Shown here: positions 25,549-33,941 of the stretch, in pieces | Layout: each line of letters begins with the position of its first letter | Numbering within the stretch: position 1 is the stretch's first letter | Assembly: GCA_905198155.1 (NCBI GenBank) | Contig: CAJKBQ010000004.1 | Coordinates: 54,952 to 118,951 of the forward strand | Direction: 5' to 3' | Length of the DNA stretch: 64,000 nt | From: an uncultured Eubacteriales bacterium | Lineage (GTDB): Bacteria > Bacillota > Clostridia > Oscillospirales > Acutalibacteraceae | Program-made: the position numbers and the translations under genes | Notes under the pieces: model-generated | Databases searched by the model: none | What the model was told of the DNA's origin: nothing | Seen by the model: the letters and a program-made list of their open reading frames with translations, nothing else

Positions 25549-25995
25549 GTGAGCGAAGAAGTTTACGCGCGGCTGATGCTGGCGCTGATTGGGCTGGCGC
25601 TGGGAACCGTGCCGATGGTATATGGGATTATCCGGAAACAAATACTGGCCGGGATTGCGGCGGCGGTCGTGTGCGCGGGCGTATCCGCCGTCGGGCTGCC
25701 GTATGCGTGCCTGCTGCTGGCGCCGGGCGCATTTTACCTGATTTATGTGCTGGCGCGCAACAAAGACGATGCCGACCGCAAAAAACACCGCGCAGCGTAC
25801 AAAAAACACATCCGGCAGGAGCTGCAATCGCCGGATATCCGCACCAGCGGAATGGTCGAAAACCGCGACGCCGCCAACACCGCGTGGCCGCCGGTCGATC
25901 AGGTGATGGACGCGCAGGCCGCCGAAGAATATCAGCAGCTGGCCGCCAAAGAAGAAGCCGCGCGCGTGCAGCCGGACACGTCGCAACCGTCGTAA
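25549..25995 (+). CDS. Small membrane protein of unknown function
   Basis: A 148-residue protein starting at GTG (MSEEVYARLMLALIGLAL). It has two or three hydrophobic segments in the first 70 residues, followed by a charged cytoplasmic tail (ARNKDDADRKKHR...) that is Glu/Ala/Gln-rich and probably helical. A GAAGGGA site is upstream. I do not recognise the family. It stands alone with its own promoter. Confidence 0.75.
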   Translation: MSEEVYARLMLALIGLALGTVPMVYGIIRKQILAGIAAAVVCAGVSAVGLPYACLLLAPGAFYLIYVLARNKDDADRKKHRAAYKKHIRQELQSPDIRTSGMVENRDAANTAWPPVDQVMDAQAAEEYQQLAAKEEAARVQPDTSQPS

Positions 25996-26068
25996 TCGTG
26001 CCAAAATTCACTTTTATTTCGTCATTTGTTGCCGGATGTGCCGAAAAGGGTTTCTTTTTTCAAATTGC

Positions 26069-26079
26069 TGTGCTATAAT
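26069..26079 (+). promoter_or_regulatory. Extended -10 promoter of the oxidoreductase-isomerase operon
   Basis: TGTGCTATAAT, identical to the motif at 14110-14100 and 38161-38171, about 60 bases upstream of the ATG at 26142. The -35 is poor. Confidence 0.65.
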
Positions 26080-26141
26080 GCAGATAAGCCCCCAGGAATG
26101 ACCGCTTGGGGAGGCAAAAAGCGAAAGGATGACAAAACATC

Positions 26142-27260
26142 ATGGATCAGAAATTACGCATCGGCATCATCGGCACCGGCGGGATCGCCCACAACCACAT
26201 GAAGGCGTACCTGCACATGGACGATGTAGAGATCGTCGCGGGCGCGGACATTGTGCCGGGGAAAGCGGAGGCTTTCTTTGAGGAATTCGGGCTGGAAGGC
26301 GTGCATTGCTACACCGACCACCGCGAAATGCTCCAAAACGAGCAGCTGGACGCCGTCAGCGTCTGCACGTACAACCGCCAGCACGCGGTGTGCGCCATTG
26401 ACGCGCTGAACGCCGGCGTCAATGTGCTGCTGGAAAAACCGTTCACCGTCACCACCGAGGAAGCGGTAGAAGTGATGCGGGCCGAGAAAAAGAGCGGAAA
26501 AGTGCTGTCGATCGGGTTCCAGCCGCGCGGCGACGAAAACATGAAAATGATCAAAAAAATCGTCGAATCCGGCACGCTGGGGCAGATTTATTACATTCAG
26601 ACCGGCGGCGGCCGGCGGCGCGGCATTCCGAACAGCACGTTCATCGAGGATCGCACGGCCGGAATCGGTGCGCTGGGCGATATTGGATGCTATTCGCTCG
26701 ACATGGTACTCAATGCCATCGGCTACCCGAAGCCGTTGACCGTCAGCGGCTACAAATCGGCGTTTTTCGGCACCAATCCGAAGTACGCGACGGCGGATAA
26801 AACCCACACGGCGGCAGAAAATGCTGCACGGTTCAGTGTGGACGACTTCGCAGCGGCGTTCGTCCGGCTGGAAGGCGGCATCATCCTGGACTTCCGCATT
26901 TCGTGGGCGATGCATCCCGACACGCCCGGCGACACGATTATTTTCGGCACCGAAGGCGCGCTGCGCATTCCGTCCACCGACTGCTGGAACGGCACCGTCG
27001 GCGGCCCGATGACGCTGTATCACGACGTTGCCGGTCAGCGCACCGAAACAGTGATCCCGATCATCGAAAACAAAACCAAAACGCCCAACTGGACAATTCT
27101 GTGGGACACCAAGATTCGCTCGTTCCTGGACGCGATTAAGTTCGGCACGCCGGTGCTGGCGCCGTCGTCGCAGATTCTGTACAATCAGGCGATCATCGAT
27201 CACATCGTCAAATCCGCGGAATTAGGACACGAAATTGAGGTCAAAATTCCGGAAATCTGA
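26142..27260 (+). CDS. Gfo/Idh/MocA-family NAD(P)-dependent oxidoreductase
   Basis: A 372-residue dehydrogenase. The N-terminal Rossmann fold has RIGIIGTGGIAHNH, and the catalytic-domain signature EKPF lies in NVLLEKPFTVT near residue 105. The C-terminal alpha/beta domain (about 130-350) binds the substrate, in this family usually a sugar or inositol derivative. It is followed after 45 bases by a sugar phosphate isomerase-like gene, so both probably work on the same polyol or sugar. The exact substrate cannot be told. Confidence 0.92.
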   Translation: MDQKLRIGIIGTGGIAHNHMKAYLHMDDVEIVAGADIVPGKAEAFFEEFGLEGVHCYTDHREMLQNEQLDAVSVCTYNRQHAVCAIDALNAGVNVLLEKPFTVTTEEAVEVMRAEKKSGKVLSIGFQPRGDENMKMIKKIVESGTLGQIYYIQTGGGRRRGIPNSTFIEDRTAGIGALGDIGCYSLDMVLNAIGYPKPLTVSGYKSAFFGTNPKYATADKTHTAAENAARFSVDDFAAAFVRLEGGIILDFRISWAMHPDTPGDTIIFGTEGALRIPSTDCWNGTVGGPMTLYHDVAGQRTETVIPIIENKTKTPNWTILWDTKIRSFLDAIKFGTPVLAPSSQILYNQAIIDHIVKSAELGHEIEVKIPEI

Positions 27261-27305
27261 TTCCGGGTTTGAATAAAATAAAACGCACAAAGGAGTAAAC
27301 ACATC

Positions 27306-28028
27306 ATGGAATATGGCATTCAATTGTACAGTGTGCGCGATTTGTCGAGCAAAAGCCTGGACGAAGCGCTGCGCCAGGTTGCAGAGATCGGGTACAGGTT
27401 CGTAGAATTCGCCGGGTTCTTTGACCACACGGCGGACGAAGTGGCCGAAATGCTGCACAAATACGGGCTGAAAACCTCCGGTACACACAGCGGCATCGCT
27501 CCGCTGCTGTCCGATTTTGACGCGACTGTTGCATATCACAAGGCCATTGGCAACCACAACTACATCATTCCGGGCACCGACCTGTGGACGCGCGCAACGC
27601 TCGACCAGTTTATCGCCGACGTCAACAACGTGCTGCCGAAGCTGGAAGCCGCCGGGTTCCACATGGGCTTCCACAACCATCACAAAGAATTCAAAACGAT
27701 GGATGAAGGCTACGTCCCGTACGACGAGCTGGTCAACCGCACGAAGCTGCACTTGGAGATTGACACTTACTGGGCATATGTTGCCGGTAAAGACCCGGTC
27801 GCGCTGATGGAGCAGTACAAAGACCGTCTGGATTTCATTCACATCAAAGACGGATCGGCCGACGGCCACGGCACGCCGCTGGGCATGGGTACTGCGCCGG
27901 TCGCAGCCGTGTACCGCAAGGCGATCGAGCTGGGGATCCCGATGGTGGTCGAAAGCGGGACCTGCACGCCGGACGGCATCACCGAAGCGCGCATCTGCTT
28001 TGAGTATCTGAAAAAACTGGAAGGCTGA
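27306..28028 (+). CDS. Sugar phosphate isomerase/epimerase (xylose isomerase-like TIM barrel)
   Basis: A 240-residue AP-endonuclease/xylose-isomerase-like TIM barrel. Likely metal ligands are visible in FHMGFHNHHKEF, HLEIDTYWAY, FIHIKDG and the final MVVESG. AAAGGAG precedes the ATG. Its pairing with a Gfo/Idh/MocA oxidoreductase is common in catabolism of inositol-like compounds and unusual sugars; the substrate is not evident. Confidence 0.9.
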   Translation: MEYGIQLYSVRDLSSKSLDEALRQVAEIGYRFVEFAGFFDHTADEVAEMLHKYGLKTSGTHSGIAPLLSDFDATVAYHKAIGNHNYIIPGTDLWTRATLDQFIADVNNVLPKLEAAGFHMGFHNHHKEFKTMDEGYVPYDELVNRTKLHLEIDTYWAYVAGKDPVALMEQYKDRLDFIHIKDGSADGHGTPLGMGTAPVAAVYRKAIELGIPMVVESGTCTPDGITEARICFEYLKKLEG

Positions 28029-28056
28029 TTTCGGCTTTTCCTGCATCAACATTGCG

Positions 28057-28093
28057 AGCGGGACGGTTCTCTTTCGGAGCCGCCCCGCTTTTT
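28057..28093 (+). terminator. Intrinsic terminator of the oxidoreductase-isomerase operon
   Basis: A 14-bp stem with wobbles (arms 28057-28070 and 28076-28089) followed by TTTTT. Confidence 0.85.
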
Positions 28094-28119
28094 GCGTCCA
28101 GCGATGTGCAGACAGCAAA

Positions 28120-28153
28120 CTGCCCGCCCATGCAGCGCGGCACGGGCGGGCGG
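28120..28153 (-). terminator. Hairpin downstream of ftsH
   Basis: Arms CTGCCCGCCC (28120-28129) and GGGCGGGCGG (28144-28153), 9 of 10 paired, 15 bases after the ftsH stop. The T run on the minus strand is short, so it may be a weak terminator or 3'-end protector. Confidence 0.6.
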
Positions 28154-28167
28154 TTGAAAATTTGAAG

Positions 28168-30096
28168 TTATTCCGCAGTGCGGTGATCCGACGGCGGCGC
28201 AATCGGCTGCGGGCCATCCGCGGCCGGTGCTTCGGCCGGGAGTTCCGTTTCCGGCTTGCCTTCCATCAGCGCTTTGAATTTCTTGCCTTCCACCTTTTCG
28301 TGTTCGATCAGGTACTGCGCGACAACGTGCAGCTGGTCGATGTGATCCCGCAGAATCTGCTCCGTTTTGGCGTAGGCATCGCCGACAATCCGGCGGATTT
28401 CGGCGTCGATTTCGGACGCGATTTCCTCGGAATAGTTGCGGATGTGACCCATATCGCGGCCGAGGAACACCTCGTCGTTGTCGGAGCCGTAGGAGATCGG
28501 GCCGAGCTTGTCGCTCATGCCGTACTTCGTCACCATGGAACGGGACAGCGCCGTCGCGCGCTCAATGTCATTGGACGCGCCGGTGGAAATATCTTTGAGA
28601 ATCAGCGCTTCGGCCACGCGGCCGCCCAGCAGCACGGCAATATCTTCGTACATCTCGCCGCGCGCGCGGTAGGATTTATCCTCCGACGGCAGCGACATGG
28701 TGAATCCACCGGCCATGCCGCGCGGAATGATCGAAATCTGATGCACCGGATCCTGCGTGGGGCAGTAGTAGGTGACAATCGCGTGACCGGCTTCGTGGTA
28801 CGCTGTCAGTTTCTTTTCGCGTTCGGTCATCACATGCGACTTTTTCTCGGTTCCGACGACGACTTTGATCGTCGCTTCCTCGATTTCCTGCATGGTAATC
28901 GCTTTGCGGTCGCGCCGGGCGGCCAGCAGTGCCGCTTCGTTCAGCAGATTTTCGAGGTCGGCGCCGGTGAAACCGGCCGTCGATTTGGCAATTACAGACA
29001 GTTCAACATCCGGAGCGAGCGGCTTCCCGCGCGCATGGACTTTCAGGATTTCTTCGCGGCCTTTGATGTCGGGGCGGCCAACCATCACCTGACGGTCGAA
29101 CCTGCCGGGCCGCAGCAGCGCCGGGTCAAGGATATCAGGCCGGTTGGTGGCTGCGATCATAATCACGCCCTGGTTGGAACCGAAACCGTCCATCTCCACC
29201 AGCAGCTGGTTCAGCGTTTGCTCGCGTTCGTCGTGTCCGCCGCCGAATCCGGCGCCGCGCTGACGGCCGACCGCGTCGATTTCGTCGATAAAGACGATGC
29301 ACGGCGAGCTTTTCTTCGCCTGGTCGAACAAATCGCGCACACGCGATGCGCCGACACCGACAAACATTTCCACAAAGTCGGAACCGGAAATCGAGAAAAA
29401 CGGCACCCCGGCTTCGCCTGCGACGGCGCGCGCCAGCAGCGTTTTACCGGTGCCCGGCGGGCCAACCAGCAGCACGCCTTTCGGGATTCGAGCACCCAAA
29501 TTATCGTATTTCTTGGGATTTTTAAGGAATTCGACAATTTCGCGCAGCTCTTCTTTTTCTTCATCCGCACCCGCGACGTCCGCAAACGTCGTTTTCCGCT
29601 TTTCGTCGTTCAAATGCTTGACGCGCGCGCGGCCAAAGTTCATTTGCTTGCCTGCGTCGCCCATCGTGCTGCTGATCTTGCGGAACATGAAGAAGTATAT
29701 TGCGCCCATCGCCACCACCATCAGCAGGTACGGCAGCAGCTGAACCAGCACGCTGGTCTCTTTGCGCGGCAGGTAGTTGTATACGATCTTATCGTCGGGG
29801 TGCGCTTCGTTGTACGACTGAACGTAGGACCGCACATCTTCCAGAAACAGCGACACGTTCGGGACCTGATATGTGATGACCTTGTTGGCGTCGCTGCGCA
29901 GTTTGATCGCGCACGCGCCGGTTCCCAGATCCAGCTCAAACTCCGACACCTGATCTTTTTCAAAGTACTCGATCACGCTGGAATATTTGACGGACGGAAC
30001 CGTCCGCTGATTCAGCGCAAACCCGATAACGATCAGGACGATGATCGGGATACCGACATACAATAATATACTGCGCAAATTCTTGCGAGAATCCAT
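28168..30096 (-). CDS. ftsH: ATP-dependent zinc metalloprotease FtsH
   Basis: A 642-residue membrane AAA+ protease. TM1 is at about 10-27 and TM2 at about 120-140, with a small domain between them outside the cytoplasm. Walker A is GPPGTGKT, Walker B is IVFIDEID, and the second region of homology is TNRPDILDPALLRPGRFDR. The zinc-binding HEAGH follows in TAYHEAGHAIV. A flexible C-terminal tail is Ala/Pro-rich. ATG at 30096 has AAAGGAG upstream. It is the last gene of the rnj-gdpP-rplI-dnaB-tilS-hpt-ftsH run. Confidence 0.98.
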   Translation of the reverse strand: MDSRKNLRSILLYVGIPIIVLIVIGFALNQRTVPSVKYSSVIEYFEKDQVSEFELDLGTGACAIKLRSDANKVITYQVPNVSLFLEDVRSYVQSYNEAHPDDKIVYNYLPRKETSVLVQLLPYLLMVVAMGAIYFFMFRKISSTMGDAGKQMNFGRARVKHLNDEKRKTTFADVAGADEEKEELREIVEFLKNPKKYDNLGARIPKGVLLVGPPGTGKTLLARAVAGEAGVPFFSISGSDFVEMFVGVGASRVRDLFDQAKKSSPCIVFIDEIDAVGRQRGAGFGGGHDEREQTLNQLLVEMDGFGSNQGVIMIAATNRPDILDPALLRPGRFDRQVMVGRPDIKGREEILKVHARGKPLAPDVELSVIAKSTAGFTGADLENLLNEAALLAARRDRKAITMQEIEEATIKVVVGTEKKSHVMTEREKKLTAYHEAGHAIVTYYCPTQDPVHQISIIPRGMAGGFTMSLPSEDKSYRARGEMYEDIAVLLGGRVAEALILKDISTGASNDIERATALSRSMVTKYGMSDKLGPISYGSDNDEVFLGRDMGHIRNYSEEIASEIDAEIRRIVGDAYAKTEQILRDHIDQLHVVAQYLIEHEKVEGKKFKALMEGKPETELPAEAPAADGPQPIAPPSDHRTAE

Positions 30097-30128
30097 GAGA
30101 TCACTCCTTTCGGCTCCGGGGAACCACA

Positions 30129-30683
30129 TTATTTTTGATAGACCGACGGCTTCAACACACCGATAAACGGGAGATTCCGGTATTTCTCATCATAGTCTAA
30201 GCCGTATCCGACGATAAATTCGTCCGGCACTTCAAAACCGACGTAGTCCGCATGAATATCGGCCTGGCGACGCGACGGTTTGTCGAACAGCGTGCAGATT
30301 CGCAGGCTGCGCGGATTGCGCGCCCACAGCATATGCATCACATAGTCCAGCGTCATCCCGCTGTCCAGAATATCTTCGATAATCAGCACGTCTTTGCCCT
30401 CGATCGGGTGCGACAAATCCTTCAAAATCTGCACGACGCCGGTGGTTTTGGTGCCGGAACCGTAGCTGGACACCGCCATGAAGTCGATCGCGCACGGCAG
30501 ATTCACCTGCCGCATCAGGTCGGTCATAAACATCACGGAGCCTTTCAGGATCGACACCAGCAACAGATCTTTGTCCTGGTAATCCGCTGTAATCTGACGG
30601 CCAATCTGCGTCACGACGCGCTGAATTTCTGTTTCGTTGTAAAATACCTTTTCGATGTCATTCATCGGGGAAACGCTGGACAT
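30129..30683 (-). CDS. hpt: Hypoxanthine phosphoribosyltransferase
   Basis: A 184-residue purine salvage enzyme (hypoxanthine/guanine plus PRPP). The PRPP-binding loop is VLIIEDILDSGMTL, with SVLKGSVMF upstream and the flexible loop around SSYGSGTKTTG. The ATG at 30683 follows GGAGGAG; the ATG at 30665 is a weaker alternative. It overlaps the tilS 3' end by 22 bases, and tilS-hpt-ftsH is the classic Firmicutes order. Confidence 0.96.
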   Translation of the reverse strand: MSSVSPMNDIEKVFYNETEIQRVVTQIGRQITADYQDKDLLLVSILKGSVMFMTDLMRQVNLPCAIDFMAVSSYGSGTKTTGVVQILKDLSHPIEGKDVLIIEDILDSGMTLDYVMHMLWARNPRSLRICTLFDKPSRRQADIHADYVGFEVPDEFIVGYGLDYDEKYRNLPFIGVLKPSVYQK

Positions 30684-32023
30684 GGCAACTCCTCCATCCA
30701 AATCCGGATCTGCCGCGGGCCTGTGGGCGCTGCCCACTCTGCCGTGCCGAGTCCTTCGACCCACGCGATACGGCCGTCCACTTCCAAAATGGCGATACGG
30801 CTGCGGCGGTCTGCCGGAATTTTTGCCTCATTCATGAATTTTTTGACGGTCTTGGTAATGCCGCGCCCCACCGGTCGGATTTCGTCTCCGGGGCGTCGGC
30901 TGCGCAATTGCACTTGCTTTGATTTTGTTATTGTATCATAGTCGAGCGAATCAGATAAAGATTTTTTGTAAATTTTCTGTGCAGATTCCGCATTTCCGCA
31001 CGATTCCGCTAAAAAAAGCTGCCGTCCGCACCATTTTGCGCGTATTGGCAACGAAACAGACAATATCAGCGGCGTCGGTTCATCGACCGGCACCGCAGCA
31101 AACGACAAAATTCCGGCGCTGCACTGTATGCGCACGCCCCCGGGCAAATCGACCGCGCCGCCGGCGCGCAGAACGTGCGTCAGCTGGGCGATGTGCCGAT
31201 CCGACAGATCGTGCCGGATCCCGCGGGCGGCGCAGATTTGCCGCAGTGCCTCGCTGCACACAGCCGACGGGGCATCCGCCAGCGCCACGGCGCGCCATCC
31301 GTCCGGCTGCGCGGACGATGCGCACAGCGCAGCCGCCGTCTGCACCACGAAGTCGTGCTCCGCCTGCATTTGGCGCGTCATGCGCAGCACAGCGTGCTCC
31401 AGCTGCGGGTTCAAAGTGCGCAGCGCCGGAATCACCTGATTGCGGATGCGGTTGCGGGCATATGCGTCGTCGCCGTTGGTTGAATCCTGCACGAACGGGA
31501 GCTGGCGGGCGGCACAGTATGCTTCGATTTCGGCGCGCGTAAACGACAGCAGCGGCCGCAAAATCCGGCCGCGCACGCGCGGAATCCCGCACAGGCCAGC
31601 CGGTCCGGCGCCGCGCGTTAAATTCAGCAGGACGGTTTCCGCCTGATCCGACAGCGTGTGCGCTGTTGCGATCCACCGGGCGCCCACTTCGTCGGCCGTT
31701 TGGGCCAACAATTGATAGCGCACCCGACGCCCGCATTCTTCCAGCCCGATTTTCTCCCGGGCGGCCTGCGCCGGGATATCTACGCGGTACACGCGGCACG
31801 AAATGCCGTGCGATGCGCACCAGCTTTCCACCAGCGCGGCGTCGCGGTCGGCTTCTGCGCCGCGGATGCCGTGATGGACGTGAACCACCGTCAGGGGGGC
31901 AATGGGCAGGCGCACCAGGCCGTCCAGCATTGCCATGGAATCCGCGCCGCCGGACACCGCTGCGACGATGCCGTCCCCGGCGCGATAGGGTGTTTCCGCC
32001 AGTCCCTGCGCCAGATCAACCAT
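30662..32023 (-). CDS. tilS: tRNA(Ile)-lysidine synthase
   Basis: A 453-residue enzyme that modifies C34 of the AUA-reading tRNA-Ile to lysidine using ATP and lysine. The PP-loop is SGGADS in VAAVSGGADSMAML. HTLSDQAETVLLNLTRG and YARNRIRNQVIP-type motifs follow, then a C-terminal substrate-binding domain with RPGDEIRPVGRG. The ATG at 32023 overlaps the dnaB stop by 8 bases; the longer frame lies inside dnaB. Confidence 0.95.
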   Translation of the reverse strand: MVDLAQGLAETPYRAGDGIVAAVSGGADSMAMLDGLVRLPIAPLTVVHVHHGIRGAEADRDAALVESWCASHGISCRVYRVDIPAQAAREKIGLEECGRRVRYQLLAQTADEVGARWIATAHTLSDQAETVLLNLTRGAGPAGLCGIPRVRGRILRPLLSFTRAEIEAYCAARQLPFVQDSTNGDDAYARNRIRNQVIPALRTLNPQLEHAVLRMTRQMQAEHDFVVQTAAALCASSAQPDGWRAVALADAPSAVCSEALRQICAARGIRHDLSDRHIAQLTHVLRAGGAVDLPGGVRIQCSAGILSFAAVPVDEPTPLILSVSLPIRAKWCGRQLFLAESCGNAESAQKIYKKSLSDSLDYDTITKSKQVQLRSRRPGDEIRPVGRGITKTVKKFMNEAKIPADRRSRIAILEVDGRIAWVEGLGTAEWAAPTGPRQIRIWMEELPCPAFPR

Positions 32024-33389
32024 TGCGGTGCACCATGTCCTGACCGGTGAAGCGCGTGAACTCGCCCTGCCAGTGCAGCTTGACCGTATCGGTGCGGCCG
32101 TGACGGTTTTTGGCCACGATGCACTCGCTTTCGTTGACATCGGCTTTTTCTTCGGCGTTGCCGTCTTTGTAGTATTCGTCGCGGTAAAGGAACATCACGA
32201 TATCCGCATCCTGCTCGATGGAGCCGGAATCCCGCAGGTCGGACAGCATTGGCCGGTGCGATTCGCGCTTTTCGGTGCTGCGCGACAGCTGCGACAGCGT
32301 CAGCACCGGCACGTCAAATTCTTTGGCCATATTTTTCAGGCTGCGGGTGATGTCCGATATTTCGAGCACGCGGTTGTCCGAATGGCGCGCGCCGGACGAG
32401 GACATCAGCTGCAGGTAGTCGATGGCAACCAAATCCACGCCGCCCAAGCGACGCAAGCGGGCTTTCATTTCGGGGACGGTGATGCCGGGGGTATCGTCAA
32501 AATACATCTCCGTGCGGCTGAGCACGTCCGATGCCTGCGCCATTTTGCTCCAATCGCCGGGTTGGAGTTTTCCGCTGCGCAGCCGGTCGCTGGGGATCAG
32601 CGCTTCCGACGACAACAGCCGCATCACCAACTGCTCCTTGCTCATTTCGAGCGAGAAAAAAGCGACGCGCTTCTGCGCTTTCAGCGCCGCATAGCGCACA
32701 ATATTCAGCGCAAAGCTGGTTTTGCCCATACCGGGACGCGCGGCCAGCAGCACCAGGTCGGTTTTATTCAAGCCGAAAATCACGTCGTCGAGCGCGGCGA
32801 TGCCGGTCGGGACGCGCATGGCGTCGGGGTCGGATTCGTTGAGCTTGCCGAGCGTATCGTACGCTTTGATCAGGATGGTTCGGATCGGTTCCAGCCCGGT
32901 CGTACGCGCATCGCCGCGAATGCCGAGGATTTTTTCTTCGGCGGCGTCCAACAGCTCAGCCGGGTCGGAAGCGCCGTCCGTCGCCGTTTCGATAATATCG
33001 CGCGCAGCAGTAATCAGCGCGCGCACGTTGTATTTGTCGCGCACAATCTGCGCGTACGTTTCAACGTTCGCGATGCTGGGCACCAAATTGGCCAGCTGGA
33101 GCAGGTACGTTTTGTCGCTGGTTTCGTCGAACGTGCGTTCCATCCGCAGCCGATCCAGCACCGTCACAAAATCGATTTTCTGCCCGGCGGTCAGCTTTTC
33201 GAGCATGATGGTATAAATGGTGCGGTGCTTTTCCAGGTAAAAATACTGGGGCGACGGCAGCAATTCCATCACGCGGTCCAGGCAGGAAGCATCCAGCAGG
33301 ACTGCGCCCAGCACCGACTGCTCCGCTTCCGGGCTGTACGGCAGGCTCAGCCCGTCGTACCCGGCGGTCGGTTTGATTTTCTCGTCCAT
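32016..33389 (-). CDS. dnaB: Replicative DNA helicase DnaB
   Basis: A 457-residue hexameric helicase at the replication fork. The N-terminal domain opens with LPYSPEAEQSVLGAVL; the RecA-like C-terminal domain has Walker A ARPGMGKTSFAL, Walker B VDLVAIDYLQLM and the arginine-finger region near LSQLSRSTEKR. ATG at 33389 (MDEKIKP) follows AAAGGAG; the ATG at 33419 would lie before that site. It stands between rplI and tilS. Confidence 0.97.
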   Translation of the reverse strand: MDEKIKPTAGYDGLSLPYSPEAEQSVLGAVLLDASCLDRVMELLPSPQYFYLEKHRTIYTIMLEKLTAGQKIDFVTVLDRLRMERTFDETSDKTYLLQLANLVPSIANVETYAQIVRDKYNVRALITAARDIIETATDGASDPAELLDAAEEKILGIRGDARTTGLEPIRTILIKAYDTLGKLNESDPDAMRVPTGIAALDDVIFGLNKTDLVLLAARPGMGKTSFALNIVRYAALKAQKRVAFFSLEMSKEQLVMRLLSSEALIPSDRLRSGKLQPGDWSKMAQASDVLSRTEMYFDDTPGITVPEMKARLRRLGGVDLVAIDYLQLMSSSGARHSDNRVLEISDITRSLKNMAKEFDVPVLTLSQLSRSTEKRESHRPMLSDLRDSGSIEQDADIVMFLYRDEYYKDGNAEEKADVNESECIVAKNRHGRTDTVKLHWQGEFTRFTGQDMVHRNG

Positions 33390-33440
33390 CTCTGCGGCGG
33401 CTCCTTTCCTTCGGTTCATCCGGCCGAGCCGGATGCGGGA

Positions 33441-33893
33441 TTATGCTTCCAGTTCGGACACCATGGCGTACAGTTTGGCGCTGATGCCGTTGTACAGCTT
33501 CACTTCGCACTCGTAGGTGCCGAATGCTTTGATGTCCTGAGACAGGACAATTTTGCGCTTGTCGATGTCGAGGTTGAAATTCTTTTTCAGCTCGTCGGCA
33601 ATTTCTTTGACCGTCACGGAGCCAAACAGCCGGCCGCCCTGACCGGCTTTGGCGAACAGCTTCACCGTTTTGCCATTGATGCGGGCTGCGGCTTCCTGCG
33701 CAGCCTTGCGCTCGGTTTCTTCACGATAGCGTGCGGACGCTTCGCGCTCGCGCAGCTCATTCATCACCTGCGCGTTGGCTTCCTTGGCCAGCTTCCGCGG
33801 GAAGAGAAAATTGCGGGCGTATCCGTCCGACACGTTTACCATTTCGCCTTTTTTCCCGGAACCTTTCACGTCTTGCAGCAATACAACTTTCAT
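33441..33893 (-). CDS. rplI: 50S ribosomal protein bL9
   Basis: A 150-residue ribosomal protein with the bL9 signature at the N-terminus (MKVVLLQDVKGSGKKGEMVNVSDGYARNFL), a connecting helix and the C-terminal RNA-binding domain. ATG at 33893 follows AAAGGA. Its place between gdpP and dnaB is the standard Firmicutes order. Confidence 0.98.
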   Translation of the reverse strand: MKVVLLQDVKGSGKKGEMVNVSDGYARNFLFPRKLAKEANAQVMNELREREASARYREETERKAAQEAAARINGKTVKLFAKAGQGGRLFGSVTVKEIADELKKNFNLDIDKRKIVLSQDIKAFGTYECEVKLYNGISAKLYAMVSELEA

Positions 33894-33941
33894 GTATAAC
33901 AACTTCCTTTCAATGAATTAATTTCAATCATTTCATATGAA

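Noticed and set aside
26085..26115. Possible hairpin in the leader of the oxidoreductase gene
   Set aside because: The arms pair poorly once aligned; no riboswitch motif is recognisable.
28162..30066. Plus-strand open frame of 634 codons opposite ftsH
   Set aside because: Mirror of ftsH codon structure, no domain, no start signal.
32028..33899. Plus-strand open frame of 623 codons opposite dnaB and rplI
   Set aside because: It spans two convincing genes on the other strand and has no recognisable domain.
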